Source: Methylorubrum extorquens (lineage in GTDB: Bacteria; Pseudomonadota; Alphaproteobacteria; Rhizobiales; Beijerinckiaceae). Taken from it: DNA of 64,000 bases. Each line of letters begins with the position of its first letter. Positions within the stretch are counted from its first letter, which is position 1. Shown in pieces: positions 47,918 through 55,840 of the stretch. A model generated the notes under the pieces. The model had not been told where the DNA came from and made no database searches. It worked only from the letters and a program-made list of their open reading frames with translations. The translations under genes were made by a program, and so were the position numbers. Where the stretch lies: NCBI RefSeq assembly GCF_024169925.1, contig NZ_JALJXF010000001.1, positions 2,548,001 through 2,612,000 of the forward strand. Reading direction: 5' to 3'.

Positions 47918-48271
47918 TCAGCGCGGGTTCTCGCCCAGCACCTGCTCGATGGAGCGGGCGCCGCGCTGCTTGAACAGCAGGTCGAGGGCTTCGAGCATCA
48001 GGGCGTGCATCTTGGTGCGCTCGGCATAGGCCAGATCCCGGAGCTGGTCGTAGACCGGGGGCTCCAGATAGACCGACATCTGCTTGGCGCGCTCCTTGAG
48101 GGTGCCGGCCCGTGCAGCAGGCGCCGAGGCCGCCAGATCGAGCCGGACGACCTCCGCTCCGGTCGGGGCGTTCGCCTTCGCGGCCGATCGGGCTGCGCCC
48201 TTCCGCGGCCCGCCGGCCGGGCCGGCGGAGGCGACGATCGAGGCGAGGTCGAGCTTAGGCGGCCTTGACAT
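47918..48271 (-). CDS. Ribbon-helix-helix-like partner of the ParA protein
   Basis: 117 residues from the ATG at 48271, overlapping the end of the ParA gene by 17 bases. The first 55 residues are a flexible Ala/Gly/Lys region. Residues 60-110 (KQMSVYLEPPVYDQLRDLAY, then KMHALMLEALDLLFKQRG) fit a ribbon-helix-helix fold with a leading basic strand. ParG-type and PpfA-partner proteins have this build: a basic mobile N-terminus that acts on the ParA ATPase and an RHH DNA- or partner-binding end. I infer such a role from the overlap with parA. Confidence 0.68.
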   Translation of the reverse strand: MSRPPKLDLASIVASAGPAGGPRKGAARSAAKANAPTGAEVVRLDLAASAPAARAGTLKERAKQMSVYLEPPVYDQLRDLAYAERTKMHALMLEALDLLFKQRGARSIEQVLGENPR

Positions 48272-48935
48272 GCTTTCTCGTATCCTTGGCCGTCACGGCC
48301 TTGCTCGTCCGCTGCCCGGTCGCCTGCATGCGGCGCTCGATCCAGCTCCACAGCCGGCGCACCTCGCCCGCAGCCTGACCCTTCGGATTGAACTCGGTGA
48401 CGCCCTGGCCAACGCCGATGGCGTCCTGATGGTCGTTGCGCGCCACGATGTTGACGTCGGGCAGGATGCCGAGCACCGCGAGCCCGTCGGCGGCGTCGCG
48501 GATGCGGTAGGAGCGCGGCGGCGTCTGGTTCAGGACGAAGGCGAACTTCTTCTCCAGGCGGTAGACGGCGGCGAGCGTCGGCTTGAAGGCGCGCAGGTCA
48601 GCGGGGGTCGGCCGGCAGGGAATGATGCACAGATCCGCCGCGCGGATCGCCGAGAGCGTCCCGTTGGAATCGATGCCAGGGGTATCGATGAACACGTAGT
48701 CGTAGGACGACTCCGCCAGCCGCTCCATCACGAGGTCGATCTGCGTGGCGTCGATCTGGGCCACTTCGGGGCCGTCGGCGGTGCGGTGATCGAGCCAGTC
48801 GGTGATCGTGGCCTGCCGGTCCATCTCGAGGATGCAGACTGCGTGGCCGGCTTCCTGTGCGGCGACTGCGAGCGAGATGCACAGGGTGCTCTTGCCGCTG
48901 CCCCCCTTCTGCGTGACGAACGTGATCGCTTTCAT
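48255..48935 (-). CDS. ParA-family ATPase (orphan, deviant Walker A)
   Basis: 226 residues from the ATG at 48935 (a GTG at 48944 would add three). The deviant Walker A TQKGGSGKSTLCISLAVAA, the A' strand ILEMDRQATITDW and Walker B YVFIDTPGIDS show a ParA/MinD-type ATPase. It has no N-terminal HTH, so it is the small class Ib kind used for positioning plasmids, chemoreceptor arrays or other cargo. The aspartate common in CILDxDPQ is MDRQ here. It is not near an origin, parB or che genes. The downstream gene overlaps it and probably encodes its partner. A CtrA-like motif lies 88-102 bases upstream. Confidence 0.87.
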   Translation of the reverse strand: MKAITFVTQKGGSGKSTLCISLAVAAQEAGHAVCILEMDRQATITDWLDHRTADGPEVAQIDATQIDLVMERLAESSYDYVFIDTPGIDSNGTLSAIRAADLCIIPCRPTPADLRAFKPTLAAVYRLEKKFAFVLNQTPPRSYRIRDAADGLAVLGILPDVNIVARNDHQDAIGVGQGVTEFNPKGQAAGEVRRLWSWIERRMQATGQRTSKAVTAKDTRKHVKAA

Positions 48936-49294
48936 GCCGGCCACCCCACCGTTCTCGGTTTCGTCAGGCTGCCGGTCCTGTGATGCCGGGGCTGCCCAGA
49001 CCCCGGATTTCGCCCAACATGGTTAACCACCCGTTAAGGCAGGGGGCGGCCTCGACTCTCATTCTGTTGACTTGAGGTTGGGTTTTTCCAGTTCCGTTAC
49101 CTCAGCGCTTTACGAGGGCGGTTGCATTCCGTTATCGTAACTTAAGGCAGGATTTGCCGCAGAAAATTCACTTGAGATTGCAATTTTCGCCGTATCGGCG
49201 GCAAATTCTGCGTTCGTCGGGTCGATGCTGGGGCTCCCTGAGAGGCCCGGGCTGCGGTTGCGCATGCCTGCGGACGTGATGCCGGTGCCTTGAG
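48936..49294. other. AT-rich intergenic region with CtrA-type motif and spaced repeats
   Basis: 359 bases between the ParA gene (leftward) and the PAS protein gene (rightward), unusually AT-rich from 49020 to 49200. It contains TTAA-N7-TTAA at 49023-49037 and two related 14-mers exactly 100 bases apart: TTGACTTGAGGTTG (49067-49080) and TTCACTTGAGATTG (49167-49180). No ORF with ribosome-binding site is seen. Confidence 0.5.
49023..49037. promoter_or_regulatory. CtrA-type binding motif TTAA-N7-TTAA
   Basis: TTAACCACCCGTTAA at 49023-49037 is an exact match to the full-length CtrA consensus TTAA-N7-TTAA. It lies 88 bases upstream of the ParA ATPase ATG. CtrA is the cell-cycle and motility regulator of alphaproteobacteria. 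Motif match only. Confidence 0.55.
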
Positions 49295-49861
49295 ATGACG
49301 GCTTTTCAACCTGACCTTCCTTCCGCCTTCGCCGGCTCCGCCTGCCTCGGTGCCTGGGCTCATGATCCGGATTCCAACCGGCTCGCCCTGTCTCCGGTCC
49401 TGGCACGCCTCCTGGCGGTACCGGCAGCCTTGGCGGCCGGAGCGCCTCTGACGCTGGCCCTGGCGGCGGTGGAGGCCGAGGACGCAGTCCGGCTGGAAAG
49501 CGTGCTGCGGGCAGCGGGGGAGGACGGACGACCGTTCGAGGCCGAGTTCCGCACGCGGCCCGGCCCCGACGGTCCGCGCTGGCTGCGGCTGATGGGGCGC
49601 AGCGGGCGCGATCCCGAAACGGGGGCTCTCACGACCCAGGGGCTCGCCTTCGACCTGACCGAAGGGCGCCGGCCGGTCGATTCGGAGGTCCACCAAGCTC
49701 AGCGACAGGCCAACCGTCTCGCCGACCATGCCGCGGCGATGAAGGGGCTGGTGGCGGGCCTGCGCAACCCGCCCCTGGCCCGCCTCGTCGACGAGGTCGC
49801 CGTCGAGGTCGGCCACGAGCTTGCCCGCCATCTCCGCGGCACCGGACGGCAGGTACACTGA
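49295..49861 (+). CDS. Stand-alone PAS-domain protein
   Basis: 188 residues from the ATG at 49295. Residues 15-125 follow a PAS pattern (SACLGAWAHDPDSNRLALSP, FEAEFRTRPGPDGPRWLRLM, GALTTQGLAFDLTEGRR), including the PAC-like closing strands. The last 60 residues are helical (QRQANRLADHAAAMKGLVAG), perhaps a dimerisation stalk. No kinase, cyclase or DNA-binding domain is attached, so it must sense a signal and pass it on by protein contact. It lies opposite the ParA pair and next to a convergent protease-like gene; no functional link is evident. Confidence 0.65.
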   Translation: MTAFQPDLPSAFAGSACLGAWAHDPDSNRLALSPVLARLLAVPAALAAGAPLTLALAAVEAEDAVRLESVLRAAGEDGRPFEAEFRTRPGPDGPRWLRLMGRSGRDPETGALTTQGLAFDLTEGRRPVDSEVHQAQRQANRLADHAAAMKGLVAGLRNPPLARLVDEVAVEVGHELARHLRGTGRQVH

Positions 49862-49896
49862 TACGGTTTCTGCTCAATTCAAGAGGGAACCGTATC
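49860..49896. terminator. Inverted repeat GATACGGTT / AACCGTATC after the PAS gene
   Basis: Nine-base arms (49860-49868 and 49888-49896) enclose 19 bases, and the left arm includes the last bases of the PAS gene stop codon. It lies between convergent genes, so termination is the simplest role. Confidence 0.4.
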
Positions 49897-49984
49897 GCAG
49901 CCCGCGCGGCGTTTGAGCGAAGCCCAAATCCGCCTTGCCGAAGGGATCAACCGAATCCGGTATGACCGGCGCGTCCGCCGGGAT

Positions 49985-51337
49985 CTATCGCGGTTGCGCG
50001 GAAGCTTCGAGCGCGGGGCGCAGGCGTGCCGGCGGCGCGGGGAAGAGGAGCGGGCGCAGGGCCTGCGCCGCCTCCGGCATGGGGCGGGCCAGGGCTGCGG
50101 CGAAGGCTTTTCGCAGGGCCGAGCAGCCGCGCCCACGCGCCGGCTTTGGTGAGGCCCCCACCGTCGCCGCCGCGATTGCGGCCTGCCTCGGTGGCGTCTC
50201 CCGGAGGGGCTGAGGCGCAGCCTCCGTCGCCCTCAACCCGAGCGCCCGCGACAGGACCGCCCGTCCCTCGGCGAGCTGTCCGGCGCCGAGGCGTGGCCGC
50301 GTCAGCACCGCGCCGACCCCGTCCTCGGCCGACGCGCAGATCCGCATCCGATCCGGGTTCGGACGCTGCATCGTCCGCAGGATCATCCGGCCGAGATCGG
50401 TCAGGGCGGCTGGGTCGGCCTCGGCGAGGCTTCGCGCCACGGCCTGCGCCGCCATCCGGCGGACACCATCGACGGCGTCCCCCTCCGGGCGGCCCCGGCG
50501 ATAACCGTCGAGATACCATGCTGCGATCGGCGCGATCGTCCCCGGCGCGTCGGCCTCCACCGCGTCCAGCAGCGGCACGTCGCGCAGGATCGCGAAGCGG
50601 GCCCGCTCCGGGTCGGCGCCGGCGTCGAGGGTGGAATCGGGAAAGCGGTAGGCATCGACCCGGCCGGTTGCGACGCCGGCCCTCATCAGGGTGTCGGTGT
50701 CGGGGATCATTAGGTCGTCCGGCCGGACCTTGAGGGCGGCCTCGATGAAATCGGCGCTCACGCCCGCAGCGAGATAGGCGGCGCGCTCGGGCGCGCTATC
50801 GGCCGCGATCTCGATACCGAACGGACCCGTTTCGTAGGGTGCGTGAAAGCCGAGCCGCGTCTCCGCCAGAACCAGCCGCTCGCGCCCGCGCACGAAGGCC
50901 AGGGTGCAGGCGGAGACGCAGTAATCCGGCACGTAGGTGACGAGGCCGTGCTCCGCGATCAGCGCGCCGATGGCCGCACCCTCATCGACCAGGCCGCCCT
51001 CGCTGGTGAGATGGATACGTTCGACCGCGCGGTGAGCCGCGAGCAGCCCGGCCAGCTGCTCGGCCGCCCCCTCGGTCAGCTCGCCGAACAGGCGTATGTC
51101 GCGTTCGCCGGGCCCGAGAACGATGCGGGTCGCCGGCGCTTCCGGCGCGGTCGCATGGAGTTCGGTGCGGGTGGTAAGCCCGCCGCCGACCGGATCGATC
51201 GCCCCGCGCGGACCTGTCGGCCGGCCTGGGACGGAGAGCAGGATTCCCGCCGTCAGGGCTCCGGCCAGCCCCACCGAGACGCAGGTAACCCCGCGCCAAG
51301 CAGCGCCGCGCATGACCCGCCGCGAGCCAGCCGCCAT
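49985..51337 (-). CDS. Membrane-anchored ClpP-like protease homologue (COG3904)
   Basis: 450 residues from the ATG at 51337. One membrane helix near the N-terminus (VTCVSVGLAGALTAGILLSV) anchors it to the inner membrane, with the rest in the periplasm. Residues 70-170 show the crotonase/ClpP fold: DIRLFGELTEG, IHLTSEGGLVDEG, the nucleophile-like Ser142 in YCVSACTLAFVRG, and His164 in RLGFHAPY. Cys140 and Cys144 flank the serine. It should be a serine peptidase, or a degenerate one. The C-terminal 150 residues are Arg/Ala-rich and lack recognisable domains. Confidence 0.75.
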   Translation of the reverse strand: MAAGSRRVMRGAAWRGVTCVSVGLAGALTAGILLSVPGRPTGPRGAIDPVGGGLTTRTELHATAPEAPATRIVLGPGERDIRLFGELTEGAAEQLAGLLAAHRAVERIHLTSEGGLVDEGAAIGALIAEHGLVTYVPDYCVSACTLAFVRGRERLVLAETRLGFHAPYETGPFGIEIAADSAPERAAYLAAGVSADFIEAALKVRPDDLMIPDTDTLMRAGVATGRVDAYRFPDSTLDAGADPERARFAILRDVPLLDAVEADAPGTIAPIAAWYLDGYRRGRPEGDAVDGVRRMAAQAVARSLAEADPAALTDLGRMILRTMQRPNPDRMRICASAEDGVGAVLTRPRLGAGQLAEGRAVLSRALGLRATEAAPQPLRETPPRQAAIAAATVGASPKPARGRGCSALRKAFAAALARPMPEAAQALRPLLFPAPPARLRPALEASAQPR

Positions 51338-51560
51338 ACTTCGCCCCCACAGGATGGTTCGGATTCTCGTTCGATCCGAGAATTGTCCATCGCGAGAGCG
51401 GCGAAGCAAGGCCTTTGCCAGGGCGAAAAAGCGTCCGGAGGCGGCCCTTGTCGCCGGGGACGGCAGGGGCGGAAGAAATCGGTTTCGAGCGGCCCGTTCG
51501 CGGCAGGGTGCTTTCCTGCCTCGACACTATGTCGCAGTGCGAGGGGGGACGTCGGTGGCG

Positions 51561-52331
51561 TCAGGGAGCGGGCTTGAGCAGCAGATAGATGTCCATGATC
51601 CAGCCGTGGCGGGCGCGGGCCTCCGCGCGCACCCGTCGGATCTCCTCGGCCACGTCGCCGAGCCGGCCGGCGACGAGCAACTCGTCCGGCGTGCCGAGAT
51701 AGGCGCCCCAGTGGATCGTCAGCGCGGGGTCGAGCCCCTCGAAGCGCGGGTCGCCATCGAGCATCACAACGGTGGCGCCGGGCTCCTCGCCCAAGCCATC
51801 TCCCAAGCCGTCGCGAAGCCGCCGGCCGGTGGTGATCCGCACCGGTTCTCCGATGCGGTGGAGCGGGATGCGGTGGGCGGCGGCGAGCGCCTGCACACTG
51901 GTGATGCCGGGGATCACGTCGTAGGTGAAGCCGACGCGGCCGCGGACGAGCACGCGCTCCAGGATGCGCAACGTGCTGTCGTAGAGGGACGGGTCGCCCC
52001 AGACGAGGAAGGCGCCCCGCTCGTCCTCGCGCAGATGCTCGGTGATCAGCCCCTCGTAGACCGCCGCGCGGGCCGCGTGCCAATCCTCCACCGCCACGCC
52101 GTAATCCGCGGGGCGGCGGTCGCGCTCGGGGTCGGCGGCCTCGACGAAGCGGTAGGGCCGCCCTTCGATGTAGCGGTCGCAGATCTGGCGGCGCACGCCG
52201 AGAAGGCCGGCTTTGGCTTCCCCCTTGTCGAGGGCGAAGACCGCATCGGTCGCCTTCAGCGCCTGGATGCCCTGAATCGTCAGGTGCTCCGGGTTGCCGG
52301 TTCCGATGCCGATGACGTGGATGTGTCGCAC
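51561..52331 (-). CDS. cobF: Precorrin-6A synthase (deacetylating)
   Basis: 256 residues with a class III SAM-dependent tetrapyrrole methylase fold: the N-terminal HVIGIGTGNPEHLTIQGIQA, VWGDPSLYDSTLRILERV (the GDPxxY loop) and DVIPGITSVQALAAAHRIPL. The pattern is that of CobF, which methylates C1 of precorrin-5 and releases acetate in the oxygen-dependent cobalamin route. It is alone: no other cob gene lies in this window. The ATG at 52331 is preceded by cacatccac without a strong ribosome-binding site. Confidence 0.93.
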   Translation of the reverse strand: MRHIHVIGIGTGNPEHLTIQGIQALKATDAVFALDKGEAKAGLLGVRRQICDRYIEGRPYRFVEAADPERDRRPADYGVAVEDWHAARAAVYEGLITEHLREDERGAFLVWGDPSLYDSTLRILERVLVRGRVGFTYDVIPGITSVQALAAAHRIPLHRIGEPVRITTGRRLRDGLGDGLGEEPGATVVMLDGDPRFEGLDPALTIHWGAYLGTPDELLVAGRLGDVAEEIRRVRAEARARHGWIMDIYLLLKPAP

Positions 52332-52461
52332 GGTTCACGCTTCCGGCCGGGCTTGGTCCCGGCGACATCCCCACAAGGGGAAAAATGTGGAAGCGGCTTC
52401 TTAACGGATCCGGGCCATGAAAGGAGCCTCCGGATCGGACGGTGCCTGGACCGGCTGAGGC

Positions 52462-52551
52462 TCAGCCCACCAGTGCCGTGAGGCAGGTGCCGAACAGGGT
52501 GACGAAGGTCATCGTCGCCATGAACTTGATGTCTTCGATGCGCTGGCTCAT
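52462..52551 (-). CDS. 29-residue single-helix membrane peptide
   Basis: A leftward ORF of 30 codons: ATG at 52551, TGA at 52464-52462, with CGGAG about ten bases upstream. The peptide starts MSQRIEDIKFMATMT with a charged N-terminal part, continues with FVTLFGTCLTALVG as a short hydrophobic helix and ends there. That layout is typical of small membrane peptides that regulate transporters or oxidases. It is monocistronic. The near-CtrA motif at 52595-52609 sits 44 bases upstream. The function is unknown; an unexpressed ORF cannot be excluded. Confidence 0.5.
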   Translation of the reverse strand: MSQRIEDIKFMATMTFVTLFGTCLTALVG

Positions 52552-52823
52552 TGCCTGAACTCCGTTGCGGCTCCTTCGCGGCCGCCGTGATCCGTTAAAT
52601 AACCCCTAACCTTGTGCAGTGGGATTGCGCGGTGCGTTTCGTCACCATTGCTCCCGCTATCCCGAAGGCGGCTCGGCGAAACATCCTTAACGACAACTTG
52701 GCGATTGACTGTGGCCGCCCGGCTGATCTGGGACAGGCTGAACGCACGACGCTCCTTGAGGTTGCGATCCGCCCTTCGTTTTGGGCGATCGGGAAGCCGC
52801 CGGGCGGTCCGCTCCGAGAACGA

Positions 52824-52858
52824 GAAAGCCCCGCCGTGGCGAGCACGGCGGGGCTTTC
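52824..52858. terminator. Strong hairpin terminator after the IalB-like gene
   Basis: GAAAGCCCCGCCGTG (52824-52838) pairs perfectly over 15 bases with CACGGCGGGGCTTTC (52844-52858) around GCGAG. Located 28 bases past the stop of the gene at 52886-53689. T-rich bases flank both ends. Confidence 0.8.
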
Positions 52859-52885
52859 TTTCCGAAATCCGTTGAACGGCGCGAC

Positions 52886-53689
52886 TTACTTCGGCGCGGC
52901 GTTGGCGGCCGGGGCTGCGGGCGCCGGGGCCGCGCCGGCCGAGCCCTGCTGCTCCAGCTTCTTGCGCATGTCCTCGCTGCGCTTCTCCATCTCGGCCTGG
53001 AGCTTCTTCTGCTGCTCTTCCAGCACCTTCGGGTCGATGGCCGGGCCGTCGAAGGCCTTGCCGAAGCCGGTGAGCGGCACCGCGAACACCACCTCGCGCT
53101 GGGTCTGGTTCTGGACGCGGACGTTGAGCGTGGTGCCCTTCTTGAAGCCGTTCATCAGCTCGTTCGAGACGCCGCCGGCCTCGGCGAAGCAGCCGTTGGG
53201 GAAGCAGACCGCGAACTTGCCTCCGGTCACTTCCTTGCCGTCGACATCGAAGCGCATGCCGGGTGCCAGCATCAGGCCGAGCGGCAGCAGGAAGCGGACG
53301 ACCTTCACCTCCTGCTTCGTCGCGGCGTTCTTCATGTCGTAGATCGCGACGGCGAGCACCGGCTGGCCGCTATCCGACACGAAGTCGCGGGTGGTGTAGC
53401 AGACGTCGGTGCCCGAACCCTGATCCTTGCCGCAGACCTTGGTCCAGTCGGCCTGGCTCGGCTCGGACTTCACGTTGATGAGCTGCGGGCCGGCGCCCTG
53501 GGCCTGCTGCTGGGCCGGCGCGGCCGGCTGGGCCTGCGCGGGGGCCGGGGCCGGGGCGGGAGCGGCCGGCTTCTTCTGCGCGAAGGCGGTTCCGCCCAGG
53601 CCGGCGCCCAGGCCCGCCATGGCGAGGATCGCGGCCACGCGCAGCGGGCGCGCGGAAGGCTTGGCCATGGAGAACTTGGCAAGGAACAT
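52886..53689 (-). CDS. Invasion-associated locus B (IalB) family periplasmic protein
   Basis: 267 residues from the ATG at 53689 (AAGGGG about ten bases upstream; an ATG at 53668 is possible). A signal peptide (RPLRVAAILAMAGLGAGLGG) ends at about TAFA (residue 38). A Pro/Ala/Gln linker (39-65) is followed by the IalB domain: WTKVCGKDQGSGTDVCYTTR, PVLAVAIYDMKN, RFLLPLGLMLAPGMRFDVDG, FAVCFPNGCFAEAGGVSNEL. Four cysteines probably form two disulfides. The end is a charged helix (EEQQKKLQAEMEKRSEDMRK) then Ala/Pro. IalB-like proteins are common in Rhizobiales envelopes; the exact role is unknown. Confidence 0.85.
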   Translation of the reverse strand: MFLAKFSMAKPSARPLRVAAILAMAGLGAGLGGTAFAQKKPAAPAPAPAPAQAQPAAPAQQQAQGAGPQLINVKSEPSQADWTKVCGKDQGSGTDVCYTTRDFVSDSGQPVLAVAIYDMKNAATKQEVKVVRFLLPLGLMLAPGMRFDVDGKEVTGGKFAVCFPNGCFAEAGGVSNELMNGFKKGTTLNVRVQNQTQREVVFAVPLTGFGKAFDGPAIDPKVLEEQQKKLQAEMEKRSEDMRKKLEQQGSAGAAPAPAAPAANAAPK

Positions 53690-54112
53690 CGGCGTTATGA
53701 CCCCTTCAACGGATGGCGCGTAGATACGTGACGCGGTGCTCACTCGGTCCGCCGCGGCCCCGCGGGAGGGCCGCAGGCCCGGCCGATCGGTCCGAGGCGC
53801 GGCCTTCCTGGCGCGGTGCGCCGGATCGGCATATGCGGCCTCGGGCGCGGCACGATTTCTACCCGAACGAGACGGCGGCCTGCTTTCCCCCGGAATGCGG
53901 CGAAGGCATGACGCCTGCGCCGTACACGCCTGCATGCGCCGCCTCAAGTCGCAGGCCCGGATCGCGTGCGGATCGAAGGGCGGTTTGGCTGCTTTTACGC
54001 CTCGAGATGTCGTGTTCGGGCCCTGCCGGACTGTCAGGAACCCGCCCCGACGGGGACGGTTGACCGGGCTTCGGGCAAGGCCAGCCGCCTCGCCCACAGC
54101 ACGGGAGGCCGC
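53690..54112. other. Divergent intergenic region, no feature recognised
   Basis: 423 bases between the IalB-like gene (leftward) and the SDR gene (rightward). Both promoters must be here. Open frames through it on the plus strand are GC artefacts without family features. I see no significant hairpin or motif. Confidence 0.4.
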
Positions 54113-54877
54113 ATGGGCCGGTTTTCGAACAAGGTGGTTCTCGTCACGGGGGCCGCCTCCGGAATCGGCGAGGCCGCCGCGCGCCGCTTCGGCCGGGAGG
54201 GTGCGAGCCTCGTGCTCGCGGACCGGAACGCGGACGGCCTGCGGCGCGTCGCGGCCGAGATCGAGGCGGCGGACGTGCACACGGAGACCGCCGACCTCTC
54301 GAAGGCCGACGCGTGCCGGGGCGTGATCGAGGCGGCGATGGCCCGGTTCGGACGGCTCGACGTACTGATCAACAACGCCGGCAAGGATCATCTCGGCCGG
54401 GTGGACGAGGGTGACATCGGCGACTTCTCGACCGTGATCGAGACCGATCTCTACGGCGTCTTCTACATGACGCGCTTCGCCCTGCCGCACCTGCGCGAAG
54501 TCCGCGGCTGCATCGTCAACGTCTCGTCGGTCTCAGGCCTGGGGGGTGACTGGAATCACAGCTTCTACTGCGCGGCCAAGGGAGCGGTGACGAACTTCAC
54601 CCGCGCCGTCGCGCTCGATGAGGCGAAGAGCGGCGTGCGGGTGAACGCGGTCAATCCGAGCCTCGTCTACACGCCCTTCACCGCCGGGATGCAGGACCAG
54701 CCCGAGCTCGTGGCCCAGTTCGAGGAACGCATCCCGATGGGACGGGGCGCGCAGCCCGACGACATCTCCGGCGCCATCGCCTTTCTGGCGAGCGAGGACG
54801 CGCACTTCATCACGGGGGTGAACCTGCCGGTCGATGGCGGCCTCTCGGCCTCGAACGGCCAGCCGGCTTTGAGCTGA
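54113..54877 (+). CDS. Short-chain dehydrogenase/reductase
   Basis: 254 residues from the ATG at 54113, with GGGAGG four bases upstream. The classical SDR pattern: TGAASGIGEAA (cofactor loop), VLINNAGKDHLG, the catalytic Ser in NVSSVSGLGG and the Tyr-x-x-x-Lys in FYCAAKGAVTNFTRA, then NAVNPSLVYTPF. The aspartate in VLADRN at the end of the second strand favours NAD(H). The substrate is unknown. It is a single gene, convergent with the two-component system genes. Confidence 0.9.
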   Translation: MGRFSNKVVLVTGAASGIGEAAARRFGREGASLVLADRNADGLRRVAAEIEAADVHTETADLSKADACRGVIEAAMARFGRLDVLINNAGKDHLGRVDEGDIGDFSTVIETDLYGVFYMTRFALPHLREVRGCIVNVSSVSGLGGDWNHSFYCAAKGAVTNFTRAVALDEAKSGVRVNAVNPSLVYTPFTAGMQDQPELVAQFEERIPMGRGAQPDDISGAIAFLASEDAHFITGVNLPVDGGLSASNGQPALS

Positions 54878-54937
54878 GGGCGCCTACCGCCGGATCGCTT
54901 CGGCGCCGCCTCGCGACGACGGCGGTGCTGCGCCGGA

Positions 54938-55840
54938 TCAATCCAGATCGCGCAGATGCCGCGCCGCGACCGCCGAGGCGGCGGTGCGGTTTTCGACGCC
55001 GAGCTTGGCGTAGATGCCCTCCAAGTGCTTCGTCACCGTGCGGGGGCTCAACCCTAAAATCTCGCCGATATCGCGGCTCGACTTGCCGCGGGAAAGCCAG
55101 AGCAGCACCTCCGCCTCGCGGCCGGTGATCGGCAGGCGCTCGCGCAGCCGTTCCAGCCCGGCGGCGGCGGGATCGCCGGAGAGGCGAAGCAAGATCTCCG
55201 GCCCGGTGCGGCCGATGAAGCTCAAGGTATGGATGCGCCCCTGCGCATCGGTGAGTGCAAGGGGCGCGGCGGCGCCGGCAAGGCATTTGGCGAGCCAGTC
55301 GCGCCCGCTCGGGGGGAGGCTCAGCGGCTCGCTGGCCCCCAGCGCGGCAAGCACCTGGGCGGCCTGCGGTGTACACCACAGGACCGCGCCCGCGGCATCC
55401 ACCGCGAACAGGGTGCGCCCGGCAGTGTCGAGCGCCGCCCGGGCACTCTGCGCCGCCCGCGCGCTCGCCAGATGGACGCGGATGCGCGCCAGGATCTCGT
55501 CGGGGGCGATGGGCTTGGTAACGTAGTCGGTCCCGCCCGCGCCGAGGCCCTTCACGATGTGCTCGGTCTCCGACAGCCCGGTCATGAAGATGACGGGCAC
55601 ATGGGCGAGATGTCCCTTGGCCTTGAGCCGGCGGCAGGTTTCGAAACCGTCCATGCCCGGCATCACCGCGTCGAGCAGGATGATGTCGGGGGTGATCTCC
55701 TCGACGAGATCGAGGGCGAGGTCGCCGCCCACCGCCACCAGCACGGTGGCGCCGGAGCGCTCGATCGCCTCGGTGAGGAAGCTCAGCGTATCGGGGGAAT
55801 CGTCGACGACGAGGACGATGTCGCGCCGCGTGTCAGGCAT
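54938..55840 (-). CDS. Response regulator with LuxR-type HTH, partner of the transporter kinase
   Basis: 300 residues from the ATG at 55840, which overlaps the end of the kinase gene by eight bases. The receiver domain has Asp57 (PDIILLDAVMPG) as phosphorylation site, with VVDDSPD and TKPIAPDE. A middle domain (about 130-230) is PAS-like. The C-terminal LuxR/GerE HTH is at about 235-290 (ITGREAEVLLWLSRGKSSRD, LSPRTVTKHLEGIYAKLGV). It should bind DNA when phosphorylated, probably as a dimer. The location suggests control of the urt operon on the far side of the kinase. Confidence 0.9.
   Translation of the reverse strand: MPDTRRDIVLVVDDSPDTLSFLTEAIERSGATVLVAVGGDLALDLVEEITPDIILLDAVMPGMDGFETCRRLKAKGHLAHVPVIFMTGLSETEHIVKGLGAGGTDYVTKPIAPDEILARIRVHLASARAAQSARAALDTAGRTLFAVDAAGAVLWCTPQAAQVLAALGASEPLSLPPSGRDWLAKCLAGAAAPLALTDAQGRIHTLSFIGRTGPEILLRLSGDPAAAGLERLRERLPITGREAEVLLWLSRGKSSRDIGEILGLSPRTVTKHLEGIYAKLGVENRTAASAVAARHLRDLD

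Larger units (their letters stand above)
52332..52885. other. Intergenic region containing a short ORF, a near-CtrA motif and a terminator
   Basis: The only items I can support are the 29-codon ORF (52462-52551), a TTAA-N7-CTAA sequence at 52595-52609 upstream of it, and the terminator hairpin at 52824-52858. Longer open frames on both strands at 52595-52875 give unconvincing translations. Confidence 0.5.

Noticed and set aside
49913..50213. Short plus frames near the end of the ClpP-like gene
   Set aside because: They overlap the supported minus-strand gene and give arginine/glycine-rich translations without a ribosome-binding site.
52595..52875. Two overlapping 80-90-codon frames on both strands
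   Set aside because: Neither has a plausible start region or family features, and both run through the terminator hairpin.
53713..54326. Plus-strand frames upstream of and overlapping the SDR gene
   Set aside because: Composition is typical of GC-rich noise; the SDR ATG at 54113 has a good ribosome-binding site in its own frame.
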